64,000 nt of DNA from the NCBI RefSeq assembly GCF_005930355.1, contig NZ_VDBO01000007.1, positions 149,142-213,141 on the forward strand, in the 5' to 3' direction. This DNA is from Paenibacillus sinopodophylli (GTDB lineage: Bacteria > Bacillota > Bacilli > Paenibacillales > Paenibacillaceae). The notes below the pieces were generated by a model. That model saw nothing but the letters and a program-made list of their open reading frames with translations. It did no database searches and was not told where the DNA came from. How positions within the stretch are numbered: the first letter of the stretch is position 1; every line of letters begins with the position of its first letter. Positions 17,080 to 25,808 of this stretch are shown here, one piece after another. A program made the translations under genes and the position numbers.

Positions 17080-17958
17080 CTATTCTTTTACAGCTCCGAG
17101 CACAATGCCTTTTACGAAAAACTTTTGTAGAAACGGATACACTAGCAAGATTGGTAAAGCACCAATGAAAATTTGCGCGGCTTTGACTGTTCTTTGCGAC
17201 AAGTTTTCCATATCCTTGGGGTTTATGCTCATTTTGCTGAAATCCTGCTGTACAACTACGGTTTGCAAAAATGTGGCAAGCGGATATTTTTTAGTGTCCA
17301 TCATATAAATGAGCCCGTCGAACCAAGAATTCCAATGGCCGACTAGAGTGAAAAGTGTAATCGTCGCCAGAGCGGGAAGGGATACAGGCAAATGAATACT
17401 AAATAAAATCCGAAATAACCCCGCTCCGTCAATGACGGCCGCTTCTTCCAGTTCTGCTGGAATGGTCCGAAAGAAATTCATAAGCAGAATCAGGTTATAC
17501 ACACTTAACGCCGCCGGCAGAACAAGAGCCCATATGGTATTAATGAGATTCAAATTCGTAATGAGGATATAACCCGGAACCAAACCGCCCGAGAACAACA
17601 TCGTAAATACAAAGAACCACATGTATACGTTCCGAGATTTAAAGGCCGGATTTCGTTTAGACAACGCATATCCCGCGAAAACAATAACCGCCATGCCAAT
17701 CGCTGTGCCCAGAACAGTACGATAGACGGAATAAAGCAATGCTCTTATGAAAGCAGGATTATCGATCGTTTTCTGATAGGACTCCAACGTAAAATCTACC
17801 GGCCATAAATTAACGATATTAGCAGTAGCTGCGGCTTTCCCACTAAACGAAACGGCCAGTACATGCATGAGCGGCAGTATGCAAAGCAATGATAACGCAA
17901 TTAAGAAAATGTGGTTTAAAGCACTAAACGTTTTATATCCTGCTGATTTATGATACAT
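17080..17958 (-). CDS. Carbohydrate ABC transporter permease (YtcP/LplC type)
   Basis: A 292-residue permease with six membrane helices and the MalG-like EAA coupling loop 'EEAAVIDGAGLFRILFSIHLPVSLPALAT'. 'VSFSGKAAATANIVNLWPVDFTLESY' and the C-terminal 'FVKGIVLGAVKE' are diagnostic of the YtcP/LplC subgroup that pairs with LplB/YteP. ATG at 17958 with AAGGAGG. Second gene of a permease-permease-glycosidase operon. The ATPase is absent, as is normal for this subgroup, which shares an MsmX-like ATPase encoded elsewhere. Confidence 0.92.
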   Translation of the reverse strand: MYHKSAGYKTFSALNHIFLIALSLLCILPLMHVLAVSFSGKAAATANIVNLWPVDFTLESYQKTIDNPAFIRALLYSVYRTVLGTAIGMAVIVFAGYALSKRNPAFKSRNVYMWFFVFTMLFSGGLVPGYILITNLNLINTIWALVLPAALSVYNLILLMNFFRTIPAELEEAAVIDGAGLFRILFSIHLPVSLPALATITLFTLVGHWNSWFDGLIYMMDTKKYPLATFLQTVVVQQDFSKMSINPKDMENLSQRTVKAAQIFIGALPILLVYPFLQKFFVKGIVLGAVKE

Positions 17959-17976
17959 CTGTCATCCTCCTTTTCA

Positions 17977-18936
17977 TTAAAAAATCCGATAGTTGCCGAA
18001 TCTATACGCCAAACGGTATGAAACAACGATTAGCACAAAACTAATAATTGATTTAAATAAACCAACAGCTGTAGCAAAGCTAAAATCCCCTTTTAACATA
18101 GCTGAACGGTAAACAAACGTATCAATAACATCACCTTTGCTATAAACAAGCGGATTATACAGATTGAAAATTTGATCAAATCCTGCGTTTAGAATATTGC
18201 CAAGCTGCAAGGTAGCCACAACGACGATTATTGGAAGCATAGTTGGCAGTGTCACATTAATAGTCTGCTGCAGCCGGCTTGCTCCGTCCACTTCTGCTGC
18301 CTCATATAGTGACGGGTTTACCCCTGCGATTGCTGCCAGGTAGATAATCATTGCAAACCCAAATTCCTTCCATATGTCACTAACGACGATGACGAAACGG
18401 AACCAGTCGCCGTCACCTAGAAAGAAGATCGGTTGTATGTTGAACCAATCGACTAGCATCCGATTGACAAGACCACCTTTAACCGATAGTAAGTCAATAA
18501 GAATACCGCCTAAGATGACCCATGATAGAAAATGAGGGAGATAGACCAACGTCTGAATTCCACGTTTAATTCCAGATTTACGAACCTCATTCAGTAAAAG
18601 CGAGATTACAATGGGTACGAACAATCCGCACACAATCTTAAGAACGGAGATAATCAAGGTGTTCCAAATGACTTGAACCGATTCGTCAAACATAAACAAA
18701 GCTTCGAAATGCTTAAAGCCTACCCACTCCGAATTCATAAATCCGAGCCAAGGCTTATAATCTTGAAAGGCCATAACGAGCCCAAGTATTGGAAAATAAT
18801 GAAATACAACTGCGATTATTGTTGCCGGCAATATCAGCAAGTGGAGCGGCCATGTTTTTTTAATCCCCTTTTTCCACTTCGACTCCGTTTTAACCCTATT
18901 TGGTTCATTAACCGCAACCTCAAGTCCGCTTTTCAA
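17977..18936 (-). CDS. Carbohydrate ABC transporter permease (LplB/YteP type)
   Basis: A 319-residue MalF-like permease. N-terminal cytosolic basic stretch, six membrane helices, 'YFPILGLVMAFQDYKPWLGFMNSEWVGFKHF' pattern of LplB, and coupling loop 'YEAAEVDGASRLQQTINVTLPTMLP'. The C-terminus 'YRLAYRFGNYRIF' is characteristic of the family. Start TTG at 18936, supported by GAGAGGGG 8 nt upstream; no ATG is in reach. First gene of the operon with the second permease and the GH50-like enzyme. It is divergent from the YesM/YesN genes, which are likely its regulators. Confidence 0.9.
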   Translation of the reverse strand: MKSGLEVAVNEPNRVKTESKWKKGIKKTWPLHLLILPATIIAVVFHYFPILGLVMAFQDYKPWLGFMNSEWVGFKHFEALFMFDESVQVIWNTLIISVLKIVCGLFVPIVISLLLNEVRKSGIKRGIQTLVYLPHFLSWVILGGILIDLLSVKGGLVNRMLVDWFNIQPIFFLGDGDWFRFVIVVSDIWKEFGFAMIIYLAAIAGVNPSLYEAAEVDGASRLQQTINVTLPTMLPIIVVVATLQLGNILNAGFDQIFNLYNPLVYSKGDVIDTFVYRSAMLKGDFSFATAVGLFKSIISFVLIVVSYRLAYRFGNYRIF

Positions 18937-18971
18937 ACAGAATTCCCCTCTCTATTCCTACATAATTGCAC

Positions 18972-19002
18972 GTTGGTAAACTTCTGCTATTATTATACCA
19001 AC
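18972..19002. promoter_or_regulatory. Inverted repeat over an extended -10 promoter of the permease operon
   Basis: GTTGGTA (18972-18978) and TACCAAC (18996-19002) form a 7-bp inverted repeat with 17-bp spacing. The right half overlaps TGGTATAAT read on the minus strand (-10 at 18992-18997), an extended -10 element for the permease operon. It could be an operator for the divergently encoded YesN-type regulator. The -35 region is weak, which fits an activated promoter. Confidence 0.4.
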
Positions 19003-19081
19003 AGGTTTTGACCCTACCTATGATAAGGTCTTAACATCTATATCCCCTCTCATAACCTATTTCGTCAAATTCACTCAGGCG

Positions 19082-20818
19082 GTGATCTACATAGTAAAAT
19101 ATAAGGTGTTCCATAAGCTTCTCGTCATGTTGGCATTATTGCTCATTCCATCGACCTTGTTATTCGCATACGCCAATCATACAAGTGAAATTGTAGTGAA
19201 AAAGACGCTTGAGAGCTCGGCTTCCAAGCAGATGGAATTTACCATTCAGCAATTGGAACAATCACTCCGCCAGCTTGAGAAACAGACGCTTTTGCTTGCC
19301 TATGATTCGAGCATCAAAGCCTATGCCAGCTCAGAGGAGTTTCCAGAATATTTGAATCACCTCTTAATGCGAAAGACCATCGAAGAGAAGCTTGAGCTGC
19401 AAAGTCAGGCTGAACCGCTTATTAGTGAATTAAACGTATACTGGCCCAGCATACAGGAAGTATTATCAACTTCAGAAACCAAACAATTCGATCAGAAGGA
19501 GCTTGCCGAAAAACCAATGAATCGATGGTTTTCACGGGCACACAATGATAAACTTACCTTTCATTTTCTGCTCGTTAATCCAACGGTTCTCTCTTCTGAT
19601 TTCGACAATGCCGTTTCAGTTGTAGAGACGACCATTTCAAGCGAATATTTGCGTTCTGCCCTTAAAGGACTTGATAATACAGGGAATGGCACATCTTTTT
19701 TCTACTTTTCCAAGGATGATGTGATTAAGAATACTGAGGTAAATACAAAGCTGTTCCCGCTTTTCATCAAAGAAAATGTGCTTGATGGCAGTACGACGAC
19801 ACATCCTAAAGTAACTGTTTTTGAAATGGATAACGTTGAATATTTAGTCCAATCGATTCAAAGCCCATCATTAGGAGGCACGTTGGTCAGCTATATCGAA
19901 CTGAATGAGTTCCTCAATCCGCTTCAGAAGGTAAACTGGCTCGTCAATGGAAGCTTCGTTTTTTTGTTTATTACAGGAATTACTTTTTCTTATATGTTTT
20001 ATAGACATTTCCGCTTGCCGTTTGGATATTTGGTACGTAAAATCGAAAAACTGGGAACTGGTGATTACGGAAGTAGAGCAACGCTTAAAACCAATACCGA
20101 ATTTGATTATTTATTTGACCGATTCAATGATATGGCTTCTCGTACGCAATCACTAATTGAAAATGTATACGAAGAAAAAGTCCGTACACGAGAAGCAGAG
20201 TATAAGCATCTCCAATCGCAGATTAACCCTCATTTCCTATATAATTGCTTATTTTATATCGTTAGCATGGCGAATAAGTCACCCGATGCAGTTATCTCAA
20301 TGGCCAAAAACTTATCCTCCTTTTACCGCTACATTACTCGCAAAGCGGGAGAAACGACGACCTTGGAAGACGAAATCCGTCTAATCGAAAGCTATCTTGA
20401 AGTGCAATCTCTGCGAAACAAACGTTTGACCTATACGATAGATATACAATCCTCCATGCTGGAACTTTCCGTGCCAAGCCTGCTTTTGCAACCGCTTGTG
20501 GAGAATGCGATTGTACATGGTATTGAACAAAAACAGGACTCGGGAAACATTCATATTCGTGGTGTCGTCAATGGCAGTCATTATCTCATTCACGTCGATG
20601 ACGATGGAATTGGCCTATCTGAAGGGGAATTACATTTGCTGAATGATCGTGTACATAGCAGCTATCAGAATACGGAGGAAATGGGCTGCGGATTAAGGAA
20701 TGTTCATCATCGGTTAGTCAACCGCTACGGAAACTTCTCTGGGCTTACTTTCGCATCCAATGAATGGGGCGGGTTCCGCGTTACCCTTGAAATCTTATAT
20801 AGAAAACAGGAGGCATAG
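19082..20818 (+). CDS. Sensor histidine kinase, YesM type
   Basis: A 578-residue membrane kinase. First helix about residues 9-27, extracytoplasmic sensor about 28-290, second helix about 292-310, HAMP (about 312-365, 'PFGYLVRKIEKLGTGDYGSRA'), His_kinase domain with 'LQSQINPHFLYNCLFYI' (phospho-acceptor His) and HATPase_c ('LLLQPLVENAIVHGIE', 'DDDGIGLSE', 'GCGLRNVHHRL'). It should sense an extracellular sugar, perhaps via the binding protein, and phosphorylate the AraC-type regulator 1 nt downstream. The start is GTG at 19082 with only a weak site (AGGCG), so the first few residues are uncertain. Confidence 0.92.
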   Translation: MIYIVKYKVFHKLLVMLALLLIPSTLLFAYANHTSEIVVKKTLESSASKQMEFTIQQLEQSLRQLEKQTLLLAYDSSIKAYASSEEFPEYLNHLLMRKTIEEKLELQSQAEPLISELNVYWPSIQEVLSTSETKQFDQKELAEKPMNRWFSRAHNDKLTFHFLLVNPTVLSSDFDNAVSVVETTISSEYLRSALKGLDNTGNGTSFFYFSKDDVIKNTEVNTKLFPLFIKENVLDGSTTTHPKVTVFEMDNVEYLVQSIQSPSLGGTLVSYIELNEFLNPLQKVNWLVNGSFVFLFITGITFSYMFYRHFRLPFGYLVRKIEKLGTGDYGSRATLKTNTEFDYLFDRFNDMASRTQSLIENVYEEKVRTREAEYKHLQSQINPHFLYNCLFYIVSMANKSPDAVISMAKNLSSFYRYITRKAGETTTLEDEIRLIESYLEVQSLRNKRLTYTIDIQSSMLELSVPSLLLQPLVENAIVHGIEQKQDSGNIHIRGVVNGSHYLIHVDDDGIGLSEGELHLLNDRVHSSYQNTEEMGCGLRNVHHRLVNRYGNFSGLTFASNEWGGFRVTLEILYRKQEA

Positions 20819-20819
20819 C

Positions 20820-22433
20820 ATGAACGTATTACTGGTGGATGACGAGGATTATGTGCTCGATTACTTAGAAACAGAAATTCCTTGGTCAAGCCTAGGCATC
20901 CTACATGTATATCGCGCAAGTTCTGCCAAAGAGGCGCTCGATATGGCTAGCCGAGTTCCTCTCTCCATTATTGTGTCAGATATTCGCATGCCGGAGAGAA
21001 GCGGACTCGAACTTCTCTCCACCCTTCAACGGGAATATCCTGAAACGAAAGTCATCTTATTGTCGGGATACTCCGATTTCTCGTATGCCGTTAAAGCTCT
21101 GCAGCTTGGTGCTGCCGATTATTTATTGAAGCCCGTTACCGAGGATGAAGTACTGCTCAGTTTGAAAAAAGTATTTGTTAAAATTGAAGATGAGAAGCAG
21201 AAAAAGCAAAGCCTCGAAGCTGCGAATGATGTCTTGAAGCTCGGGGGAATACGTATGAGGGAGCATCTGCTGATCGATCTTTTACTTGGGAAAAAATACG
21301 ACTCTGATGAATTAAATCGTCACCTCAAAGCCCTTCACTTACCCTTTGAGGCAGATGCACAATGTGTGCTCGTATTAATTAGAATCGAAACAGGAGCGGA
21401 GGAAATCAAGCGTGAGGATTATGAACTGCTGAGCTTTGCACTTATGAATATGGCAGAGGAAATTGTATTCGATCAGGTTAATGACCCTTCCTCTCTATGG
21501 TCGTGTAAAGATCATCATCGATTTCTTATAGCCCTGCTTCCGATCGACTCAGTCCTAGATGAGGCGGAACTCCATCAACGTATGATAAAGTTGCAAAATA
21601 CAGTGTTAGCCTACATGAAACGAACCGCTTCCATACTGATCACCCCTTCGTTTATGTTTCAGCATGAACTCCATCGTCAATATTTACAGGCGCTTAACCT
21701 ATTCTGGAGGGCTGTTGGAACGCGTAATAATGTTTTACTTACGATGACTGAGCTTGAGCGCGAGACGACGCCCGAGCATGTGATAAAGCCTTTGACCAGA
21801 CTTCACCAATCACCGACTATGCAGCAATTAATGGAGTCTGGCCGCTGGGAAGAGGTCACAAGCAAACTTGATTTCATTCTGGAAGAGCTTAGTCTTCCCG
21901 CGTATCGCACACAGCAGCATCTCATGGAAGTCGTTTACTATTTGTTCAGCAGCTTCTCCTACATTGCACATAAACAGGGAGATTCCTTTGCTGATATGGT
22001 TAATATCCCTTCCATGCAGCGTGAATCGTACTACTACCAGTCGACTGATCAGATCAAAGAATGGGCGATTCCCATTATCGAACAATTTCAAAGATCACTA
22101 AAAGAAGTTTCGTCCAGTCGCAGCCACATTATTAGGCAAATTCACGAATACATCGAACATAATCTGCAGGAAGATGTATCTCTTACTCGAGTTGGCGAGC
22201 ATGTCTATCTTCATCCTGTTTATCTATCCCGTTTGTATAAGAAAGAAACCGGAGAAAGTCTGTCCTCTTATATCGCGAGAATCAGAATGGAAAAAGCGGC
22301 TCATTTGCTAAATACGACCAATATGAAGGTTTCTGACATCGCTAAAGACGTTGGCTATCAGAAAACGCAATATTTCATCCATATCTTCAAAGAGTTTTAC
22401 AACAGTACTCCTCAAAACTTCAGAAATCGATAA
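20820..22433 (+). CDS. Response regulator, YesN type (REC + AraC HTH)
   Basis: A 537-residue protein: receiver domain (1-120, 'MNVLLVDDEDYVLDYLE', phospho-Asp in 'VSDIRMPERSG', Lys in 'LLKPVTEDE'), a long central region, and a C-terminal HTH_18 AraC domain (about 435-537, 'DVSLTRVGEHVYLHPVYLSRLYKKETGESLSSYI'). The ATG at 20820 starts 1 nt after the kinase stop with AGGAGG in the kinase 3' end, so the two are translationally coupled. Probably activates the divergent permease operon and the solute-binding protein gene that converges on it. Candidate AraC-type sites are the direct repeats at 24194-24225. Confidence 0.93.
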   Translation: MNVLLVDDEDYVLDYLETEIPWSSLGILHVYRASSAKEALDMASRVPLSIIVSDIRMPERSGLELLSTLQREYPETKVILLSGYSDFSYAVKALQLGAADYLLKPVTEDEVLLSLKKVFVKIEDEKQKKQSLEAANDVLKLGGIRMREHLLIDLLLGKKYDSDELNRHLKALHLPFEADAQCVLVLIRIETGAEEIKREDYELLSFALMNMAEEIVFDQVNDPSSLWSCKDHHRFLIALLPIDSVLDEAELHQRMIKLQNTVLAYMKRTASILITPSFMFQHELHRQYLQALNLFWRAVGTRNNVLLTMTELERETTPEHVIKPLTRLHQSPTMQQLMESGRWEEVTSKLDFILEELSLPAYRTQQHLMEVVYYLFSSFSYIAHKQGDSFADMVNIPSMQRESYYYQSTDQIKEWAIPIIEQFQRSLKEVSSSRSHIIRQIHEYIEHNLQEDVSLTRVGEHVYLHPVYLSRLYKKETGESLSSYIARIRMEKAAHLLNTTNMKVSDIAKDVGYQKTQYFIHIFKEFYNSTPQNFRNR

Positions 22434-22437
22434 AATA

Positions 22438-22463
22438 AGGGCTGCCTCAACTGAGACAGCCCT
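22438..22463. terminator. Bidirectional terminator between convergent yesN-like and solute-binding genes
   Basis: AGGGCTGCCTCA pairs with TGAGACAGCCCT with one mismatch. It sits in the 39-bp gap between the two converging genes and can serve both. Confidence 0.8.
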
Positions 22464-22472
22464 CTTCAATCG

Positions 22473-24161
22473 TTATTGGTTTACGCTCTTATACCATTCG
22501 TTGATTTCAGTTTCAATTTTGTCTCCACCTTTGCTCTTCCAATCGGATACAAAAGTATCAAATTTATCAAGAGGCTCGTTGCCATAAATGATTTTTGCAA
22601 AAGTTTCAAGCTCCATTGTTTTCAGATTATCACCTTTGCTTCTCATCGTTTCCGTAGGCGCTCCGAGAAACTCAGTCGGCGCATTGATTTCGCTCATTTG
22701 GAAATTCAAAGATCCTGCACGAATCATCTCTTTATCTTGGATCGAAATTTCTTTATGCGCTCTCGTTTTCACTTCGCCGCCATTATGAATGTAATCATAG
22801 ATGGAAGAACTCATGAAAGGAATCACAGGAACATTCCAAAATAAATTGTATTTGCTCGATGAAGCTGCGGCTTCAAGCGGAGTAGGAAACTTCTTCGAAT
22901 CATAGATCGGTTCTCCGTCAACGATGGCGAAATCATAACCTTCAAAGAATCCGTCTTTGAATTCACCCGTTTCGAACTGGTGATCATAAATTTTGTCGAA
23001 ATACTCGAAGAATGCATCCATGTGTTTGAAATCCTTGTTAAACATCATCACTTTTCCTTCATTGACGTAACCGGTATAACGAGCAGATTTGCCATCCGGT
23101 CCTGTAGGAAGTGGATATGCTCTAAGTTTCGCGTCTGGATTCGTTCCCTTCACGTCCCCGAGCGGCCAGCCAAACGCCCAGAAAGGAGCAGCGATCATGC
23201 CCGATTTGCCTTGGATAAAGCTTTCTGTTGCCTTCACTTCATCAATCGCAGCCATTTCAGGGTCCAAATAACCTTTCTTGTACCATTCATGAAGCTTCCC
23301 AAGACCTGTCTTAATCTCAGGCTGTACAGATCCGTACTTCAAAGAGCCATCATCCGCTTTTTGCCATGTGCCCGGTATATATTTACCTGTGTACGCACCA
23401 AAAACAAAGCTCACATCGGACATCCAGTTCGAGAATCCATTACGGCCCGACAAACTAAAACCAAACGTATCCTTTTTACCATTGCCATCCGGGTCTTGAT
23501 TAGTGAACGCATCCATCACCGTTTCGAACTCTTCGATCGTTGCAGGCTCTTTCAGGTTCAGCTTCTCCAACCAATCCTGACGAAGCCAAAGGACTGGATT
23601 TGTACCGTCGCCAGCTGAGAATATCGGTAGCCCCAGCAATTGATTATCTTTCTTTACTTGATTCAGTGCTGCACTATTATCAGCATACACTTTTTTAATC
23701 CGCTCACTGGCATATTTTTCGAAATCCTCGCCGATATCCTTCACCTTGCCTGATTGAATCAAATCGGCAATTAGATTAACATCCTGTACGATAAAAACAT
23801 CGGGAAGCTGGTCTTGTGTAGTCAACGAGAGTCTAAGTTTTGTATGGTAAGCTCCATTATCCGCCGTATTCCAGAGATCCTTAATTTCAATGCCGAGCTT
23901 CTCTTTCGCCCATTTATTATGCACGTTATTGTTAATATCTTCTCCGTTAATAAACGTGTAGTCAGATCCTACAGGCCGGGCCGTTGTTATAGTAACCGGA
24001 GGTTCAAATTTGCCATCAGCACTTTGCGTAGATTGCTCATTGCCTGCAGGCCTATTCGATGCGCCCCCTTCGTTCGTATTGCCATTACCCCCTGAAGAAC
24101 ATCCGACAACGCTTACAATTACAAACGTGAGCATGAAAGAAACCCATTTCTTTTGTTTCAT
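22473..24161 (-). CDS. Extracellular solute-binding lipoprotein (LplA/YtcQ type)
   Basis: About 562 residues. 'MKQKKWVSFMLTFVIVSVVGC' is a lipoprotein signal with lipobox 'VVGC', followed by a Gly/Asn/Ser-rich linker. The body is a long family-1-like sugar-binding protein of the kind that partners LplB/YtcP permeases ('DQLPDVFIVQDVNLIADLIQSG', 'LPIFSAGDGTNPVLWLRQDWL', 'FTNQDPDGNGKKDTFGFSL', 'KSGMIAAPFWAFGWPLGD'). ATG 24161 is preceded by GAGAGGGG; a longer frame from 24209 is unlikely. It is transcribed on its own, separated from the permeases by the kinase/regulator pair, which is an unusual order for such loci. Confidence 0.92.
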   Translation of the reverse strand: MKQKKWVSFMLTFVIVSVVGCSSGGNGNTNEGGASNRPAGNEQSTQSADGKFEPPVTITTARPVGSDYTFINGEDINNNVHNKWAKEKLGIEIKDLWNTADNGAYHTKLRLSLTTQDQLPDVFIVQDVNLIADLIQSGKVKDIGEDFEKYASERIKKVYADNSAALNQVKKDNQLLGLPIFSAGDGTNPVLWLRQDWLEKLNLKEPATIEEFETVMDAFTNQDPDGNGKKDTFGFSLSGRNGFSNWMSDVSFVFGAYTGKYIPGTWQKADDGSLKYGSVQPEIKTGLGKLHEWYKKGYLDPEMAAIDEVKATESFIQGKSGMIAAPFWAFGWPLGDVKGTNPDAKLRAYPLPTGPDGKSARYTGYVNEGKVMMFNKDFKHMDAFFEYFDKIYDHQFETGEFKDGFFEGYDFAIVDGEPIYDSKKFPTPLEAAASSSKYNLFWNVPVIPFMSSSIYDYIHNGGEVKTRAHKEISIQDKEMIRAGSLNFQMSEINAPTEFLGAPTETMRSKGDNLKTMELETFAKIIYGNEPLDKFDTFVSDWKSKGGDKIETEINEWYKSVNQ

Positions 24162-24193
24162 TTTGTTTCCCCTCTCTTTAGCATCTACTACAC

Positions 24194-24225
24194 GTTTATC
24201 GTAGCCCACTAGAAGGTTTATCGTA
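24194..24225. promoter_or_regulatory. Direct repeat GTTTATCGTA x2, 22-bp period
   Basis: GTTTATCGTA occurs at 24194-24203 and 24216-24225, identical over 10 bp and two helical turns apart, upstream of the solute-binding protein gene (start 24161). This spacing is typical of AraC-family binding sites. A TATAAT (minus strand, 24244-24249) lies further upstream, so the repeats could fall in the 5' untranslated region. Confidence 0.5.
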
Positions 24226-24292
24226 TATGCCCTATTCTAAACTATTATAACCACTGTTATATCGATTTGGGGCTGGAAGATCGTTTATCTTG

Positions 24293-24337
24293 AAAAGCAA
24301 AAAGGTACAGCCTCCTCATCATGCGAGGAACTATACC
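24293..24337 (-). terminator. Terminator after the DUF2691 gene
   Basis: On the minus strand an imperfect stem (GGTATAG...CCTC with GAGG...CTGTACC, 24304-24337) is followed by TTTTTGCTTTT. It begins inside the last codons of the DUF2691 gene. Confidence 0.65.
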
Positions 24338-24795
24338 CTTAAACCTGTTCTAGAGTCATTATCATTAGTAATGAATTCGACATCAAGGTATTTCTTTTGT
24401 TGTGCGTTATTGTACAAATCGGCAAGCTTCCCCTGGTCTTTACAATAAATCGTAACATATTCACAATCGGCGACTAACACGACACAGTGACAATCACTAT
24501 TCAAGAACGCCTCGTAGGTCAAAACATCTATTACCTGTTTCTCTTTCGGAAATGCTTTGAAATTTGCAAAGATGATATAGTATTCATTATTCTCTAAACG
24601 TTCTTTCAGAAATGTGCCATCCATTCCATAGATCTCTCCCGAGAACAGCGGCTCCCCTAATTCTGCGTCTTCGACGAAATAAGCCTCTTCCCCTCCAATA
24701 TACCAATTGAATTCGGTTGTATTAAATGGCTGTAATGCTTCTCCGAGAAATTTGCCGAAACCATTGGTAATCCGAAAAGTCATTCCTCTATTCAT
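24331..24795 (-). CDS. DUF2691 family protein
   Basis: 154 residues. The start 'MNRGMTFRITNGFGKFLGE', then 'WYIGGEEAYFVEDAELGEPLFSG' (about 31-53), and 'YYIIFANFKAFPKE' match the DUF2691 family of small cytosolic Bacillota proteins of unknown function. It overlaps the upstream lipoprotein gene by 8 bp, so the two are probably coupled. No catalytic motif is evident. Possible roles as an immunity-like or stress protein are speculation. Confidence 0.82.
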   Translation of the reverse strand: MNRGMTFRITNGFGKFLGEALQPFNTTEFNWYIGGEEAYFVEDAELGEPLFSGEIYGMDGTFLKERLENNEYYIIFANFKAFPKEKQVIDVLTYEAFLNSDCHCVVLVADCEYVTIYCKDQGKLADLYNNAQQKKYLDVEFITNDNDSRTGLRV

Positions 24796-25228
24796 ATTTA
24801 TCCATCCCTACATAGATTAATTGTCTTAATTGGTTTGCATATACGACAGGGATTTCAAAGCCCTCATTGGTATTTTCAAGGTTTACCAATAGCCCTTTCA
24901 TGTTCGTATCTGTACCTAGTGAAAGATGGAAGGCTTTTGTTGTTTGATCTGGAAACTTCACCTGCAAGTTATAATCTGCTAAATAATTAAGTATACCTGG
25001 CATTTTATTTGCGTTTTTCAAAGCCATTTGGAACACTTCAAATGATTGAAGATCATTGAATTGTTGATCTTTGCACACATTCATCCTATTCCCCTGAACG
25101 CATTTGAGACTAACTGAAACCTCAACGTTTTCAAAGGTCGAATCCGTCTTCATCTCCTTCTCCTTCTCACTACAACCGAGGATCATAATAAACATTAATA
25201 ACAATAGAGTAAGCAAATACTTTTTCAC
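24788..25228 (-). CDS. Hypothetical lipoprotein
   Basis: About 146 residues. GTG at 25228 gives 'MKKYLLTLLLLMFIMILGC', a clean lipoprotein signal with lipobox 'MILGC'; the AAGGAGG site is 8 nt upstream. An in-frame ATG six nt earlier is too close to the site. The mature protein has two further Cys ('SLKCVQGNRMNVCKDQQF') that may form a disulfide. No recognised family. The stop overlaps the DUF2691 start by 8 bp. Confidence 0.75.
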   Translation of the reverse strand: MKKYLLTLLLLMFIMILGCSEKEKEMKTDSTFENVEVSVSLKCVQGNRMNVCKDQQFNDLQSFEVFQMALKNANKMPGILNYLADYNLQVKFPDQTTKAFHLSLGTDTNMKGLLVNLENTNEGFEIPVVYANQLRQLIYVGMDKYE

Positions 25229-25314
25229 GACCATTACCTCCTTCAAGCACCTAATCTGTAGACGTTGAATGTAATATAATGGTTGCTGCTTGTGTTTAGA
25301 ATGGATCGATTAAA

Positions 25315-25351
25315 CTTCCACAGCAGGCAGCAAGACCGCCTGCTGTGGAAG
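25315..25351. terminator. Perfect 14-bp hairpin, possible terminator
   Basis: CTTCCACAGCAGGC (25315-25328) pairs perfectly with its complement at 25338-25351. The U-run is weak on both strands. It lies between two genes on the minus strand and probably ends the 25401-25724 transcript. Confidence 0.55.
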
Positions 25352-25400
25352 ACGGTCTCTTCTGTAATTATTAAGCTGCAGCTCTCCATATACATACAGC

Positions 25401-25724
25401 TTAATAAATTTCGCCTTCATCACCTTGAACCACTGCATGAAGTTCAATCGCAATCTCCTTCATCTTCTCAAGCACTTCATCATCACCGTAAGGTATGGTG
25501 AGATTGCCTTCAGAGAACATAAAAGGAATTTCCTTCTCCTCGGTTTTCCATATAAAGAAATGGCCTTGTACCGTCATGGTGATTGGCCCTGTTATAGAAA
25601 ACTCGCTGGCATATACAAAACCATTCTTAGATACAAAATAGTTCTGAACTTCCTCTAATGAAATTTCTTCTTCCTCATTATTTGCCCAGTAGGATGCTCG
25701 CGTAATATGAATATTGTAGCTCAT
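25401..25724 (-). CDS. Hypothetical protein of the 'SYNIHITRA' type
   Basis: 107 residues starting 'MSYNIHITRASYWANNEEEEISLEEVQNYF'. The Asp/Asn-I-H-I-T-R-A start followed by 'I-S/T-L-E/D-E' recurs in small uncharacterised bacterial proteins. The C-terminus is acidic. ATG 25724 has AAAGG 10 nt upstream; upstream codons lack a site. Cytosolic, function unknown. Confidence 0.7.
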   Translation of the reverse strand: MSYNIHITRASYWANNEEEEISLEEVQNYFVSKNGFVYASEFSITGPITMTVQGHFFIWKTEEKEIPFMFSEGNLTIPYGDDEVLEKMKEIAIELHAVVQGDEGEIY

Positions 25725-25808
25725 GAGAATACAACCTTTCATAGTAGCATTTCTATACTTTTCTCCATTATGTTCGCAGAAGTCAGCCACTCCATATTAA
25801 CGGGCTAT

